A stretch of DNA of 64,000 nt from NCBI GenBank assembly GCA_036346355.1, contig CM070588.1, positions 18,399,914 through 18,463,913 on the forward strand, in the 5' to 3' direction. This DNA comes from Rhipidocladum racemiflorum (lineage: Eukaryota; Streptophyta; Magnoliopsida; Poales; Poaceae). Under the pieces are notes generated by a model. It saw only the letters and a list, made by a program, of their open reading frames with translations. It was not told where the DNA came from and made no database searches. The position numbers and the translations under genes were made by a program. The stretch's first letter is position 1, and every line of letters starts with the position of its first letter. Below, one piece after another: positions 10,430 through 19,902 of this stretch.

Positions 10430-11021
10430 TGTAACACCCCAAAATTTTGCTTTTCTTAAATTCATGTGTGATTTGGCACTTTGGTGAATTTTTGGAATTT
10501 TCTGGAATTTATTTGGATTTATTTGGAATTTATTTGAATTTATTCCATTTTGAAATAATTAAAGAATTTGACTTTGCAAATAAAATTTTGTTGGAAATAT
10601 TTTATTTGAGTCCCAAATGCCCTAAAATATTTTCCAGAATTGTTCTAGAATTTTTCTGAGTATTTTACTATTTTTAGTGAATTAAATGAATTTTGGGGAA
10701 TTAATTGAATTATTAAATCGCTGGAAAATCAACTCGGGTCGAGCACTGTTCATCCGACCGAGCCCGAGTCAGACTCGAGCTCGAGTCCGACCCGAGCCAC
10801 GTGTTCCGGCCGAAACCTAATCGCGCGGGACCGTTGGATCAAGATCCAACGGTCGAGATTGAGCCGCACCGATCCAACCAGATCCGGTCCTGATCCGATC
10901 GCGTCCGCGCCATCGTGACCGCTGATCGTGCCACGCGGATGGCTCCGCGTCATTGTCTTCAGCCCGGATTCCCCGCGGATTCGGTTCGCCGCCGCCGCCG
11001 TCTCGGACACGGACTCCAGGG

Positions 11022-11030
11022 CTATTTAAT
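11022..11030 (+). promoter_or_regulatory. TATA-like box of the element A LTR
   Basis: CTATTTAAT after a GC-rich stretch. A box of the form (C)(T/C)ATTTAA sits at the homologous place in every LTR that covers this region: 6947-6955 (minus), 20541-20549, 29693-29700, 47363-47372 (minus), 56551-56559 (minus) and 59592-59600. Transcription would start about 30 bp downstream, giving a leader of some 2.8 kb before the LTR end. Confidence 0.65.
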
Positions 11031-11390
11031 GCATGGAGCTGCCCCCGAGGTTCGCCTTTCCGTGCTGAGCTCGTTGCCCAAGTCCACGCCCATGGAGAAA
11101 CCCTAGAGCCACCGCAATTTCTCGCCAAAGCCAAAGAGCGCCGCCGCGAGTTCATCAACCTCCGCCGCAAACCAGCCGTGCTCCGCCGCTTCCGTGGCCA
11201 GATCCGGAACCCCCGCGACGAGACGAACCTGGGCTCATACTTCATCTCGCCGGGACTGCGTCGGAACACCGTTTGGGACGTCATCTTCCCCGGTTCCGGC
11301 CGCAGCAAGCCGTCGCACGACATCGCCGTCCCCGCGAGCTCCGTGGACCGTCCGATCAAGATTCGACGTCCCGGATTGCGCCACGTCATC

Positions 11391-11401
11391 CCACGGTGAG
11401 A
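11391..11401 (+). promoter_or_regulatory. Predicted 5' splice site in the LTR leader of element A
   Basis: CCACG|GTGAGA. A GTGAG or GTAAA donor lies 347-374 bp after the TATA box in all seven LTR copies. Together with the CAG|ATG acceptors of ORF0 and gag it suggests a leader intron of about 2.7 kb. This is a prediction from position and consensus only. Confidence 0.5.
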
Positions 11402-13864
11402 ACCACGTGCGATTCCCAGATCCAATCTCAACCGTTGGATCTAGATCCAACGGTCCAGATTGACGACGTTCACCCCAAACGTGCGTCATCAGATCCGATC
11501 GGGGCCGTTGATTTTCAAATCAACGGCCCGAATCCTGCCGCGTGTCAGGAATTTGGACCGTCGCGTCCACGCGGACGGGGCGCGGGTCACTGACACGCTG
11601 GGCCCGCGTGTCAGCGATGCGGCCACACCGCACCATAACGTCACGATGACATCATGGCGGGCCCGCATGTCAGCGGCCACTCCAGCCGTGCGGTGACGTC
11701 AGCAATAACGTCACCGGTGGGTCCCACCTGTCAGTGACCTGAGCCGTTGACCGGGTCCACGGTGGACCGCGCCAAACCATGGACCACATCCATGGACTGG
11801 TTGACGTCAGCGGACCAATCATATGCTGACACGTGTCACTGCTGACGCAATAAATGAATTTCAGAAAGAGAAAATGATTTATTAATTCGAAATATTGATT
11901 CAAATTTAGATTCAAACTTCAAATGCTTATAACTTTTGCATTTTAACTCCGATTTGAGTGATTCAAATTTCTAAATTTGTATAAAATTGAGATCTACCTA
12001 TTGATGAATTTTATTTAATTTTTGTACAAAAGTTTTTCCCTGTAATATTATTTAATTGATTATTTAAACTTCAAAATGCTATAACTTTCGCGATTAAACT
12101 CCAAATTTGACGATTCCAGTTTCTAAAAATTCATAAAATTATGTTCTCTCTGTTTATAAACTTTATTTGGATGTTTGGACACTTTTTGTCTACTGTTTTA
12201 TTCATTTGTTGTTATTTGCACACGTTACGAGTAGACGTTGAAGTGCCGGAAGGATTCGAAGGAGAAGTATTGACCCAGGAGCTAGCTCAGGACCAAGAAC
12301 AAGTGTTGTTTGAAGGCAAGTTGTGCTTTGACCATGTTGATCCCATTTTGAAACCTATTTTGATTTAATTTATTGCATGCTAGTTCAATTAGAAAATACT
12401 TTATTTAGATATGGGAAATTAGATAAATGCCAATTTGCTGTATGTCACCTTGGTTAATTAAATATGTGCCATGACCCCTTGTCACCGTAGTTGTGGTTTA
12501 CTAGTTGGACATTACTAAATTGCCAACATGAGAAATTAGATCGTTGTAGTATATTGCTTAGACCTGGTACGTGCTCATGACATGATTTTTGGACAATCAA
12601 ATGTTAATACTGACTTAATGATATATTGAACCTGTTTTGGAAAGGTATCATGTGATGTTGATGGCACGTGGTGCATGGTAATCAACTTGGGGTATGATAA
12701 ATAGCTTTTGACCGGGGCATGTGGCAAGAATGATCGGGTGGGCCAGTTGTGGCACCAGGAACGTTGGTTTGGTTCTTCAGGTAGTCTTGCCCTGGTCACC
12801 CTATGGACTTAACCTTTCAAGCCTTTGAACTGGGTCAAACGTGCAACCACATGTCTGTAATGGGACGGACCTAGTTGATTAAGTTGCTAATAACGTACCT
12901 GTGGGACCTCAGGATGTCAACTACACCCTTTGTGTAAGTTGTACGGGGGAGCGTACCGGGGCTGCGGCTAGGTACCCATCTAACGGTTGGTTGGTCTAAA
13001 CTTCGCCTTAGCTAAGGGAAGGGTTAGAGTGCAACACCGGAGAGGACCACTTGTATTGTTAGAAGTTTTTGAAAGACTTTGTTACGGGAACTCGCCTTTG
13101 TGGTGTTTGACTGTATCTTGTGGGTAAAGTGCATAACCTCTGCAGAGTGTAAAATCTATTCGAATAGCCATGTCCGCGGTATTGGACATCGCTCGGGGAT
13201 TACAGCCAAGGGTTAGACTTTCTTGAAAATAACTTGGACTTGAAAGGTGGGGTTTGGTTAAACAATGATGTCGATGGAAATGTGGATTAGGAATGGGAAA
13301 GATGTTTATTAAACTCCTGGAAAAGTTATTGACCTTATACTTGCTTCTATTGCTTTCGAATCTACTTATGCTACTTGTCAAATGCTGTTTTACTGCAAAT
13401 ATACCCTGAGCTATTGCTTTGTATTAATCCATGCATGTAGTATATTAGCTTGCATTCTGTGCATGACTTGCTGAGTACCAAGTACTCACCCTTGCCACAA
13501 TACAACACCAGTTGAAGAGAAGACTACACCAGCTTTGGAGGAGGAGCTCCAAGAGGAACCGTCTACTTAGGGAGCGAGCCCAGTCAGTTGCCTGTGGTAC
13601 ACTGGATGGCGCCACGATGTTATCTTATTTTCTGCTGCTATTATTTCTCTCTTAATAAGTTTCGCCCTGCGTGGCGTATATTTGTAACTTGACCATAAGG
13701 TCGAGCAACCAGTTTGACTATTTGGTTAAAGTACTTTATTAGTATCGAGTGGTATGATTGTGATATTTACCAATGTTGAGACTGTGTGCACTAGCGCGTT
13801 CCTGGACTAGTGCTGAATACAAAGAGGGTCCGGATTTGCAGATTCGGGTCCTGACACACAACAG

Positions 13865-14467
13865 CTAAGTAAAGCTCTTATCGGACCAACCATTGCTTGC
13901 CTTCAACTGCAGTAGTGAAAGTACAGTACGCAGCTTTTTGTGCTCCTCCTTGCAGTCCGGGTACAATGGCGTTGTAGAGTCCCCTACCATACGCTGAAAC
14001 TTTTGAAACTCCCTTTCACTCGTCAAGTCCCCCTCCCCATCACGCAACATTTGATGTATATCATCTTCGTGGTTATGAACAAACGTATCTTCCACTGCCG
14101 TCATATCATTGTCTCTATCATCTTCATCAATGTGGTGCCATTCATGTACAATATCATCTTTACGAATATGTTGCCCTTCTTCTACAATATCATCTTCATC
14201 AATGTCTTGCCCTTCTTCTAGAATATCATCTTCACCGTGCTCGGTCCAACAGGTATAGCCAGCCTTGAAACTCCTTCGAAGTAAGTGTGCGCGTATCGAC
14301 TCTATGTTAGAAAACAGCTTCTCATTTTTGCAATCAACGCATGGGCAACACATATAGTCCGCTAGATTCTTCGACTTGTGTGCCGTAGCCACATTCAGAA
14401 AACCAGACACACCATGAAAGAACTCTAGACCGCGATGGTCCGTGTCATACATCCATCTTTGGTCCAT
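13865..14467 (-). pseudogene. CACTA transposase N-terminal fragment (transposase-associated domain)
   Basis: A 200-residue frame starting MDQRWMYDTDHRG. Residues about 1-80 match the plant 'transposase-associated' domain of En/Spm proteins: aromatic start, FLNVA, the Cys cluster CCPCVDCKNE, a HLLRRSFKAGYTCW motif and an HGED end. Acidic repeats follow (three diverged copies of an (I/V)EEGQ(D/H)I-type unit, residues about 82-118). The catalytic part is missing because element A interrupts the reading at 13857. The start is supported by the domain beginning right at the ATG. Confidence 0.75.
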
Positions 14468-14879
14468 CTACAAATAATTTATTGTTTCCATTACTCATGT
14501 AGTAGTAATTAATTCAAACGATAAACACATTATAAGCACATAACTTCAAATAACAATATAATTGTAAATGATTAGATTTACAAATACAGCTGGCAATTTT
14601 GTCTATATTAAGAAATATCAAACATTTTTCTCTATTTGAAACAACATTCCAGCAGCAACTCAGCAAGATAATAACTACCGAGCAAAGTAGAGCTCTTCTT
14701 TGTTCTGCTTGGTCAGAGAAGATGTCGTCGCGAAAATAAATACTAAAAAATTATTAACACATTTTTTGGCAGCACCTCCCCAAGAAAATGCCAACCGAGC
14801 GAGCAAACAGAGCTCCTCTCTGTCTGCTCGGTCGTGAGGGTGTCTGACGCTGTAGTATATAAATAACTTATCACTTCTG
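14468..14879. other. CACTA 5' untranslated region, no gene seen
   Basis: AT-rich non-coding sequence between the transposase start and the subterminal repeats. Two similar segments are visible (GCAACTCAGCAAGATAATAACTACCGAGCAAAG near 14655 and a diverged relative near 14770, each followed by a GCTCCTCT/GTCTGCTCGGTC-like stretch). Confidence 0.45.
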
Positions 14880-15202
14880 GCTATGACTACACCCGGCAGT
14901 GATAAGGTCGAATTACGCGGGAGGTTTCATATTGGCGGGAAAAAAATATCACTACCGGTTAAAATGTCGAACCGGTAGTAAATGTTCCAATATCTTTGTC
15001 GATTGCATTTACAACCAGCAGTGATAATTCAGTACCGGTTTTGGATATAACCCAGGAGCGATAATATATTATCACTATTGGTTCGTTATACAGATTGGCA
15101 GGGACACGTTTCCAGGGCAGCAATTCTTACGAACCGGCAGTGATATTTTATCCCCAACGGCTCTAGCCCAACCAGCAGTGATATGGCGGCGAGGATTGCA
15201 TG
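14880..15202. repeat. CACTA subterminal repeat array
   Basis: Clustered short repeats of the type CCGGCAGTGATA / CACTACCGGTT in both orientations (for example near 14893, 14950, 14970, 15015, 15130 and 15170). In CACTA elements such arrays bind the element-encoded accessory protein and bring the ends together. Confidence 0.65.
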
Positions 15203-15215
15203 TTCTGTAGTACTG

Positions 15216-16221
15216 GATGAGTTCGAATAAACTCAGAAAGCTAAGGTGTTCTTTCATGAGAGATCGCAACATTTTCTCCCATTGCTTCGTAATTGTAGTC
15301 AACTGGACCTCCATCCCGCTCATCTTCAATTATCATGTTATGCATGATGATACATGCTGTCATGATATCTCTAAGTGCTTCTTGATACCAAAAACGAGCT
15401 GGTCCATGAACAATTGCAAAATGAGCTTGTAAAACTCCAAATGATCGTTCCACATCCTTCCTAGCTGCTTCTTGAGCTTCGGCGAAATGCTTTCTCTTAT
15501 TCCCTTGGGGAGCTGGTATTGTCTTCACAAATGTTGCCCATGAAGGATATATTCCATCTGCAAGATAGTATCCCATTGTATAATTGTGACCGCTAACGGT
15601 ATAATTCACTTCTGGTGCATGCCCTTCGGTTAGCTTTGCAAAGAGAGGGGACCGGTGAGGAACATTAATATCATTGTGCGACCCTGGTAAACCAAAAAAA
15701 GCATGCCATGTCCAAAGATCTTGCGAAGCAATGGCTTCTAGAATGATTGTTGGCTCGTGAACATGACCAATATACATGCCTTGCCATGCTGCAGGGCAAT
15801 TTTTCCACTTCCAGTACATGCAATCTATGCTCCCTAGCATTCCCAGAAAACCTCTTTCCTCACCAATTGCAAGTAATCTACCAGTGTCATTCTCATTTGG
15901 TGATCTCAAATACTCATTTCCAAAAATTTCAATAATAGCTTTCACAAACCTTCTCATGCTCTCTATAGCAGTACTTTCTTCAATCCGCACATAATCATCA
16001 ATAGCATCTGCTACTACTCCATAAGCTAGCATCCGAAATGCTACGGTTACCTTCTGCAAAGACGATAACCCTAGATTTCTAGCACAATTCCTCTCCTGAA
16101 TGAAATAGTTATCATGCGCTTGTACAGCATGCAATATGTGAAGAAATAAAGGATGATTCATTCGAAACCTGCGCCAAAAAGAAGGTTGAGCCGCGGATAG
16201 GATGATCAGCATAATATGCAA
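15216..16221 (-). pseudogene. PIF/Harbinger transposase, catalytic domain (DDE_Tnp_4 type)
   Basis: About 330 residues of a plant PIF-like (ALP1-like) transposase. Catalytic residues are visible: the first Asp in GMLGSIDCMYWKWKNCP, the second in LPGSHNDINVPH, and the Glu in EAARKDVERSFGVLQ. Other family motifs are YYLADGIYPSWATFVKTI and ACIIMHNMIIEDE. The main open frame is 15241-16221. A TAG at 15241-15243 interrupts it, but the same frame continues as LSEFIRTH to about 15216, where CACTA sequence begins; the C-terminal end of the protein is lost. The N-terminal part is in another frame because of a 79-bp duplication (see 16139-16298). Confidence 0.85.
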
Positions 16222-16298
16222 AGAAATAAAGAACGAATCATTCCAAACCTGCGCCGAAAGAAGTATGGGCCATAGATACGAGGATCAGCAAAATAGTC
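16139..16298 (-). repeat. Imperfect tandem duplication of about 79 bp in the PIF transposase
   Basis: Segment 16139-16218 (GAAGAAATAAAGGATGATTC...) and segment 16219-16298 (AAAGAAATAAAGAACGAATC...) align along their length, with roughly a quarter of positions different. One unit is not a multiple of three, which explains the frame change between the N-terminal part (16206-16499) and the catalytic part. Confidence 0.7.
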
Positions 16299-16499
16299 TT
16301 GGAACAATCTAGCATGTCCTTGTCTATTGTGATGAACAACTTGATGGCCAGGAGTAGAACCGCCATGGCGTGGAACATTAACAACCTGATCTTCCATTTG
16401 TGCTAGGTATCCTGTTGTCAGAAGAAATACGTACTCATTATTTCTCTCAGACTCATCATCTTCTGAGAGACATTGTGAGGCTAAATTTCGATGACTCAT
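16206..16499 (-). pseudogene. PIF/Harbinger transposase, N-terminal part
   Basis: Starts at MSHRNLASQCLSEDDESER and continues GSTPGHQVVHHNRQGHARLF and DYFADPRIYGPYFFRRRFGM, the characteristic N-terminus of plant PIF transposases that precedes the RMNHPLFLHI motif. The open frame can be extended upstream to 16574, but the Ser/Glu-rich start at 16499 fits the family better. It is out of frame with the catalytic part. Confidence 0.72.
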
Positions 16500-16969
16500 T
16501 GAGTTATTGTTCGTAGTGAACAACAAGAAATGTGCAATACTTTGAACTGCAAATGGGTATGCATATATAGACAAGAATAATATAGCCGTTCGGATTTTCC
16601 CATTGAAAAATAACCATTGCAGCGTGGTGGTTACAATAAATTTCGAATTTTAAAGCCCCGCATTCAAATATAGTCGTTCGAATTTACCCGTTGAAAAATA
16701 GCCGTTGCAACGTGGTGGTTACAATAAATTCCAAATTTTAAATTCCCGCATTAAAATATAACCGTTCGAATTTACCTAGTCAAAAATCCAAGTTACTGTT
16801 ATGGCGGTTATGGAATATGATTAAAATATAGGGGAGAGGAAATAGAGAGTGTGATATAGAGAGTGCTGTTGGAGAGGAAGGTGATATAAAGAGTAAAATT
16901 TTTGGAGAGCTCTCCAAATATGGCTTTTGGAGAGTGAAATTTGGAGAGCCTTGTTGGAGATGCTCTAAG

Positions 16970-17634
16970 TCGCTGCTTGCTAGCTGGAGCAGTACGTACG
17001 TTGCCCTAGCTGCTGCGTGCCTAGGCAACTAGCTGAATGCATTGATTACTTGTGTCGTGTGCATGCATGCACGCACCACATCAGCAGCATACGTATATCA
17101 GATTGAGTCGCACTCATGCAGTACCTGTGTGTGCAGTGGTGGAGCTAGAACTATCCTAAGCCTCGAGCCGATAACTACGCGATAATAATTAGCGTCAAAT
17201 ACTATCTAAACTAAAGTAAAACAAAAATCAACGTATCGAACAAAAAATTGAAATCCTACTGAACTCAGCAACTTAAAATCGATGCTTATCTCTAACATCA
17301 ATGCTGGAAAAATGTTGAAACCAACCAGCTAATTATTGCCAATTACCAAATAAACTAACTATTCTATATCAGGGTTCTTAGATCAAGAATTTTGTGCGTA
17401 ACTAATGGAGCTAAAATCAAACTAACATGTCAGTATGAAGAACAAAGGTTTTTGGATTAAGAACACTCACTATTTGTACCGTAGAGCAAATTGACGCAGT
17501 CGACGAACTGCTTGTGCAGGTCATGCGTCCACCGGATCCGCCGGCCGCTGCCATCCTCTCTCACGTGGTTCGCCACGTCCACATTGCATGAGAACAAGCC
17601 ACGGCCGGCTGGGTTGTGTGCATCATCGTCGCTA
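16970..17634. other. Unassigned sequence between two DNA transposons
   Basis: No gene or element ends recognised. It includes a run of GCATGCATGCACG-type sequence near 17061. This may be older flanking DNA in which the PIF element landed, and is the best candidate for non-transposon sequence in the window. Confidence 0.4.
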
Positions 17635-18353
17635 CACTACTACAGATTCATACATCACAATCAGTTATTTTTCATCATCACAGTCAGTTTTGGTGGGCAA
17701 TAGAAAGTCCAATGACAGTGATAAGGTAGATCTATCACAGTCAGTTTTAACTCGATAGTAATAATCACTCATCACTATAGGTTCTTTGTCGGAACTGACT
17801 GTGATAATCAACTTATCACAATCGGTTCTCTGTTAGAACTGATTGAGATAAGTAGAATATCACAATCGGTTCTTTGTTGAAACCGATTGGGATTGGTAGG
17901 ATATCACAAACAATAGAAATAATGGGTGCGGGCGATGGCTTTGTGTCGGCAACCTCTTCTTCGGCGCGGACTTCGATCGATAATTCTTCCTGAAGGGCCG
18001 AGGCGATGGCCGAGTCATCATCCGATGACGAATAGTAACCAGAAGAAGAGTTGGAAGAGGAAGAAGACATGGCGCAGATTGTGAAAATTACTTCGAAATA
18101 ATGTGGTGAATTATAGTTCATCTGATACTTATAGAGCAAAATGAGCAGATGAATCGCCATGGCATGGGAAACGAAGCGTCTTTCAAAGCAAATGCTGGTG
18201 GAATACAAAGTGATTTGACACAGGAAAATTTATGCCACGGCGTCTTGAGGAGATAACTGCCAATCAGGAGGGATAATGAAAGTGATAACCCGCTCAGGCT
18301 CTAATGGCTGATTTCTGGGACATGTTCACACATATCCCAAAAATGGAGGCATA
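17635..18353 (+). mobile_element. Left end of a second CACTA-type transposon
   Basis: CACTACTACAGATTCATA at 17635 is a canonical CACTA terminus. It is followed to about 17915 by an array of ATCACAATCGGTTC / AACTGATTGTGAT-like motifs in both orientations (for example 17656, 17736, 17790, 17815, 17860 and 17890). This array differs from that of the CACTA at 14880-15215, so it is another family. From about 17916 there is non-repeat interior sequence. The minus-strand reading MSSSSSNSSSGYYSSSDDD (start near 18070) is acidic and serine rich, like the start of several plant transposon proteins, but is too short to name. An LTR-like sequence cuts the element at 18354. Confidence 0.65.
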
Positions 18354-19097
18354 TGTTGACACCTAAATTTGACCGACTGAGACAGGTCCGGTCGTGGCAC
18401 GAGCCAGGAAGATGGCGCGAGTCGGATTAGCAACGAGTAATGCGATAGAAGCCATATCGAAAAGAGCATGGTCGTATAAGGCACATACGGGAAGAAACCA
18501 AAGCCGGTAGAACCTAGATTTGATACGGTTGCGGTCAAGATGGAAAGACAAGATCAAGACCGATACGATTGAAGAGTCCGTGATGATCACGATCAAGGCT
18601 ACACCGGCCAGAAAAGACGACATGCTGCATAGAAGAAAGACATCAACCAATCCAAATACCAACCAGTCAATCTACCAATTACTATTATTTCCTTGCACTA
18701 GGAGTATTTCTCGTAACTTTGTAATCTTTCCTTTGTAATTCACGTTGATAAATACAAGTTGCGCATCGCTGGTTATTGATCTCTGTTGCGTTACGCCCTA
18801 CCAATCTCTCGTTTCTTCCGATCTTGTTGTGCATCGCCTTTTTGGGATAAGTAGGCTTTTACACTATCTGATCAGCTCGCGAGAGCAGGTTAGATCTGTT
18901 TATCCGGTTCATGCTAGTTCGTACCAAGCTAGCAAGATCCCTATCAATACCAAGACTCAAATCGTTCTCTCGAGGATGATCGTATTCAGGTACACATCTC
19001 TTGCCAATTGCGTGATCAAATCGGCTGGCACGCTCGCAACCCTTGAACCCGGCGTTCTCGTATGATGGCGGTGATCGACTCGACGCTGCATTTTCCA
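18354..19097 (+). mobile_element. Probable LTR of another retrotransposon family (right boundary unclear)
   Basis: Starts TGTTGACACCTAAATTTGAC, a plausible LTR start. It contains a TATA-like TTGATAAATACAAG near 18748-18761, and further down AAATCGGCTGGCACGC (about 19018), which I associate from memory with the region just inside some grass gypsy elements. No second copy, PBS or open frame is evident. The right boundary with the integrase fragment G is placed by where homology to pol begins. It could be a solo LTR or a truncated 5' end. Confidence 0.4.
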
Positions 19098-19902
19098 GTG
19101 CCAATAGAGTTGAAGTAGTTGATTCTGGAGGAAGCTCACGATTCCAAGTACTCAATTCACTCGGGAAATGCCAAGATGTATCAAGACCTGAAGGAGAGAT
19201 TTTGGTGGCCAAGCATGAAGCATGAGGTTGCCGAGCATGTTGCTTTATGCTACATATGTCAAAGAGTTAAAGCCATGCATCAGAGGCCAGCTGGTTTGCT
19301 GCAGCCATTGAAGATAACTGAGTGGAAGTGGGAGGAAATCGAAATGGAGTTCATTACCGGTTTGCCTAAAACTCAAGGTGGATATGATTCCATATGGGTT
19401 ATCGTGGATCGTTTGACTAAGGTAACTCATTTCATACATGTGAAGACTATGTACTCACGAGACCGCTTAACAGAGTTATATATGTCAAGGATTATCTGTT
19501 TGCATGGAGTGCTGAAGAAGATAGTGTCGGACAGAGGTACCCAATTTACCTCAAGATTTTGGAATAAGCTGCATGAAGCCATGGGGACCCATTTGAACTT
19601 CAGTATAGCATATCATCCGCAGACTGATGGCCAGACGAAAAGAGTTAATCAAATTTTGTAAGACATGCTGCGAGCTTGTGCTCTAGCATATGCTACCTCA
19701 TGGGACAAGTGTTTGCTTTATGCCGAGTTCAGCTACAACAATAGTTACCAAGCCAGTTTACAGATGTCACCATTTGAAGCTTTGTATGGTCGACCCTGTC
19801 GAACTCCATTGAATTGGAGTGAGACAGATGAGCGACATGTTTTTGGACCAGACATTCTTCAAAAAGCCGAGGAGCAGATTGCGATGATCCAGGAAAGGTT
19901 AA
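19098..19902 (+). pseudogene. pol: Integrase fragment G of the main chromovirus family
   Basis: A piece of pol without its own LTRs in view. It starts within the integrase zinc-binding region (EEAHDSKYSIHSGNAKMY, CYICQRVKAMHQ), runs through the core (EFITGLPKTQGG, VSDRGTQFTSRFW, HPQTDGQTKRVNQIL, with Lys for the Glu of TERVNQ) and is broken by a TAA at 19659-19661. It continues to QIAMIQERL, where the LTR of element B begins. The catalytic core therefore has at least one lost residue. The upstream part is missing. Confidence 0.85.
19898..19902 (+). repeat. Likely target site duplication of element B (GTTAA), left copy
   Basis: Five bases of fragment G directly before the B LTR. The matching right copy would lie after B's 3' LTR, which is not reached in this window, so the duplication is inferred. 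Confidence 0.4.

Larger units (their letters stand above)
10430..13856 (+). repeat. 3' LTR of element A, complete
   Basis: A 3427-bp LTR running from TGTAACACCCC to CCTGACA. The first 300 bp are AT rich. From about 10735 to 11830 it is GC rich, with a TATA-like CTATTTAAT at 11022-11030, a 5' splice-site match at 11396, palindromic motifs (10830-10853, 11431-11454, 11503-11528) and TGACGTCA-like and GGGCCC motifs (11570-11800). An AT-rich part with repeated TATAACTTTTGC follows (11925-12090). The last 693 bp match the start of the window. Open frames in the GC-rich part are not conserved as protein among copies and I do not call them genes. Confidence 0.95.
13857..15215 (-). mobile_element. 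CACTA (En/Spm-type) transposon remnant, interrupted by element A
   Basis: Element A is inserted in a CACTA element whose coding strand is minus. The right end TTCTGTAGTACTG (15203-15215) is the reverse of the usual CACTACTACAGAA terminus with one mismatch. The subterminal region, about 14880-15200, carries many short direct and inverted copies of an ACCGG(C/T)AGTGATA-like motif, as CACTA subterminal arrays do. The left part is outside the window, beyond element A. The right end abuts PIF transposase sequence at 15216, so the CACTA inserted into that gene. Confidence 0.72.
15216..16965 (-). mobile_element. PIF/Harbinger transposon, left end lost to CACTA insertion
   Basis: Contains a PIF-type transposase gene on the minus strand and a recognisable right terminus, TTGTTGGAGATGCTC (16951-16965). 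In reverse this reads GAGCATCTCCAACAA, a common PIF/Harbinger inverted-repeat end, and it is followed by TAA (16966-16968), the usual 3-bp target of this superfamily. The subterminal stretch 16850-16960 repeats GGAGAG-type motifs. The other end would lie left of the CACTA and element A insertions, outside the window. Confidence 0.75.

Noticed and set aside
11400..11530. Repeated dyads in the LTRs as a CRISPR-like array
   Set aside because: Spacing is irregular, the units vary, and this is a plant nuclear sequence; they are LTR palindromes.
10817..11593. Long overlapping open frames on both strands in the GC-rich part of the LTRs (also at 6500-7300, 20236-20970, 29356-30140, 46980-47660 and 59390-60490)
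   Set aside because: They appear in several frames at once, change frame and length between LTR copies, and contain no recognisable domain; GC-rich composition lacks stop codons.
13940..14221. A plus-strand frame rich in Ile and Phe opposite the CACTA transposase
   Set aside because: It is the antisense of the acidic repeats in the transposase fragment and has no independent support.
17816..18208. A 130-codon minus-strand frame beginning near the second CACTA end
   Set aside because: Part of it runs through the subterminal repeats, and only the short Ser/Asp-rich stretch from about 18070 looks protein-like; not enough to call a gene.
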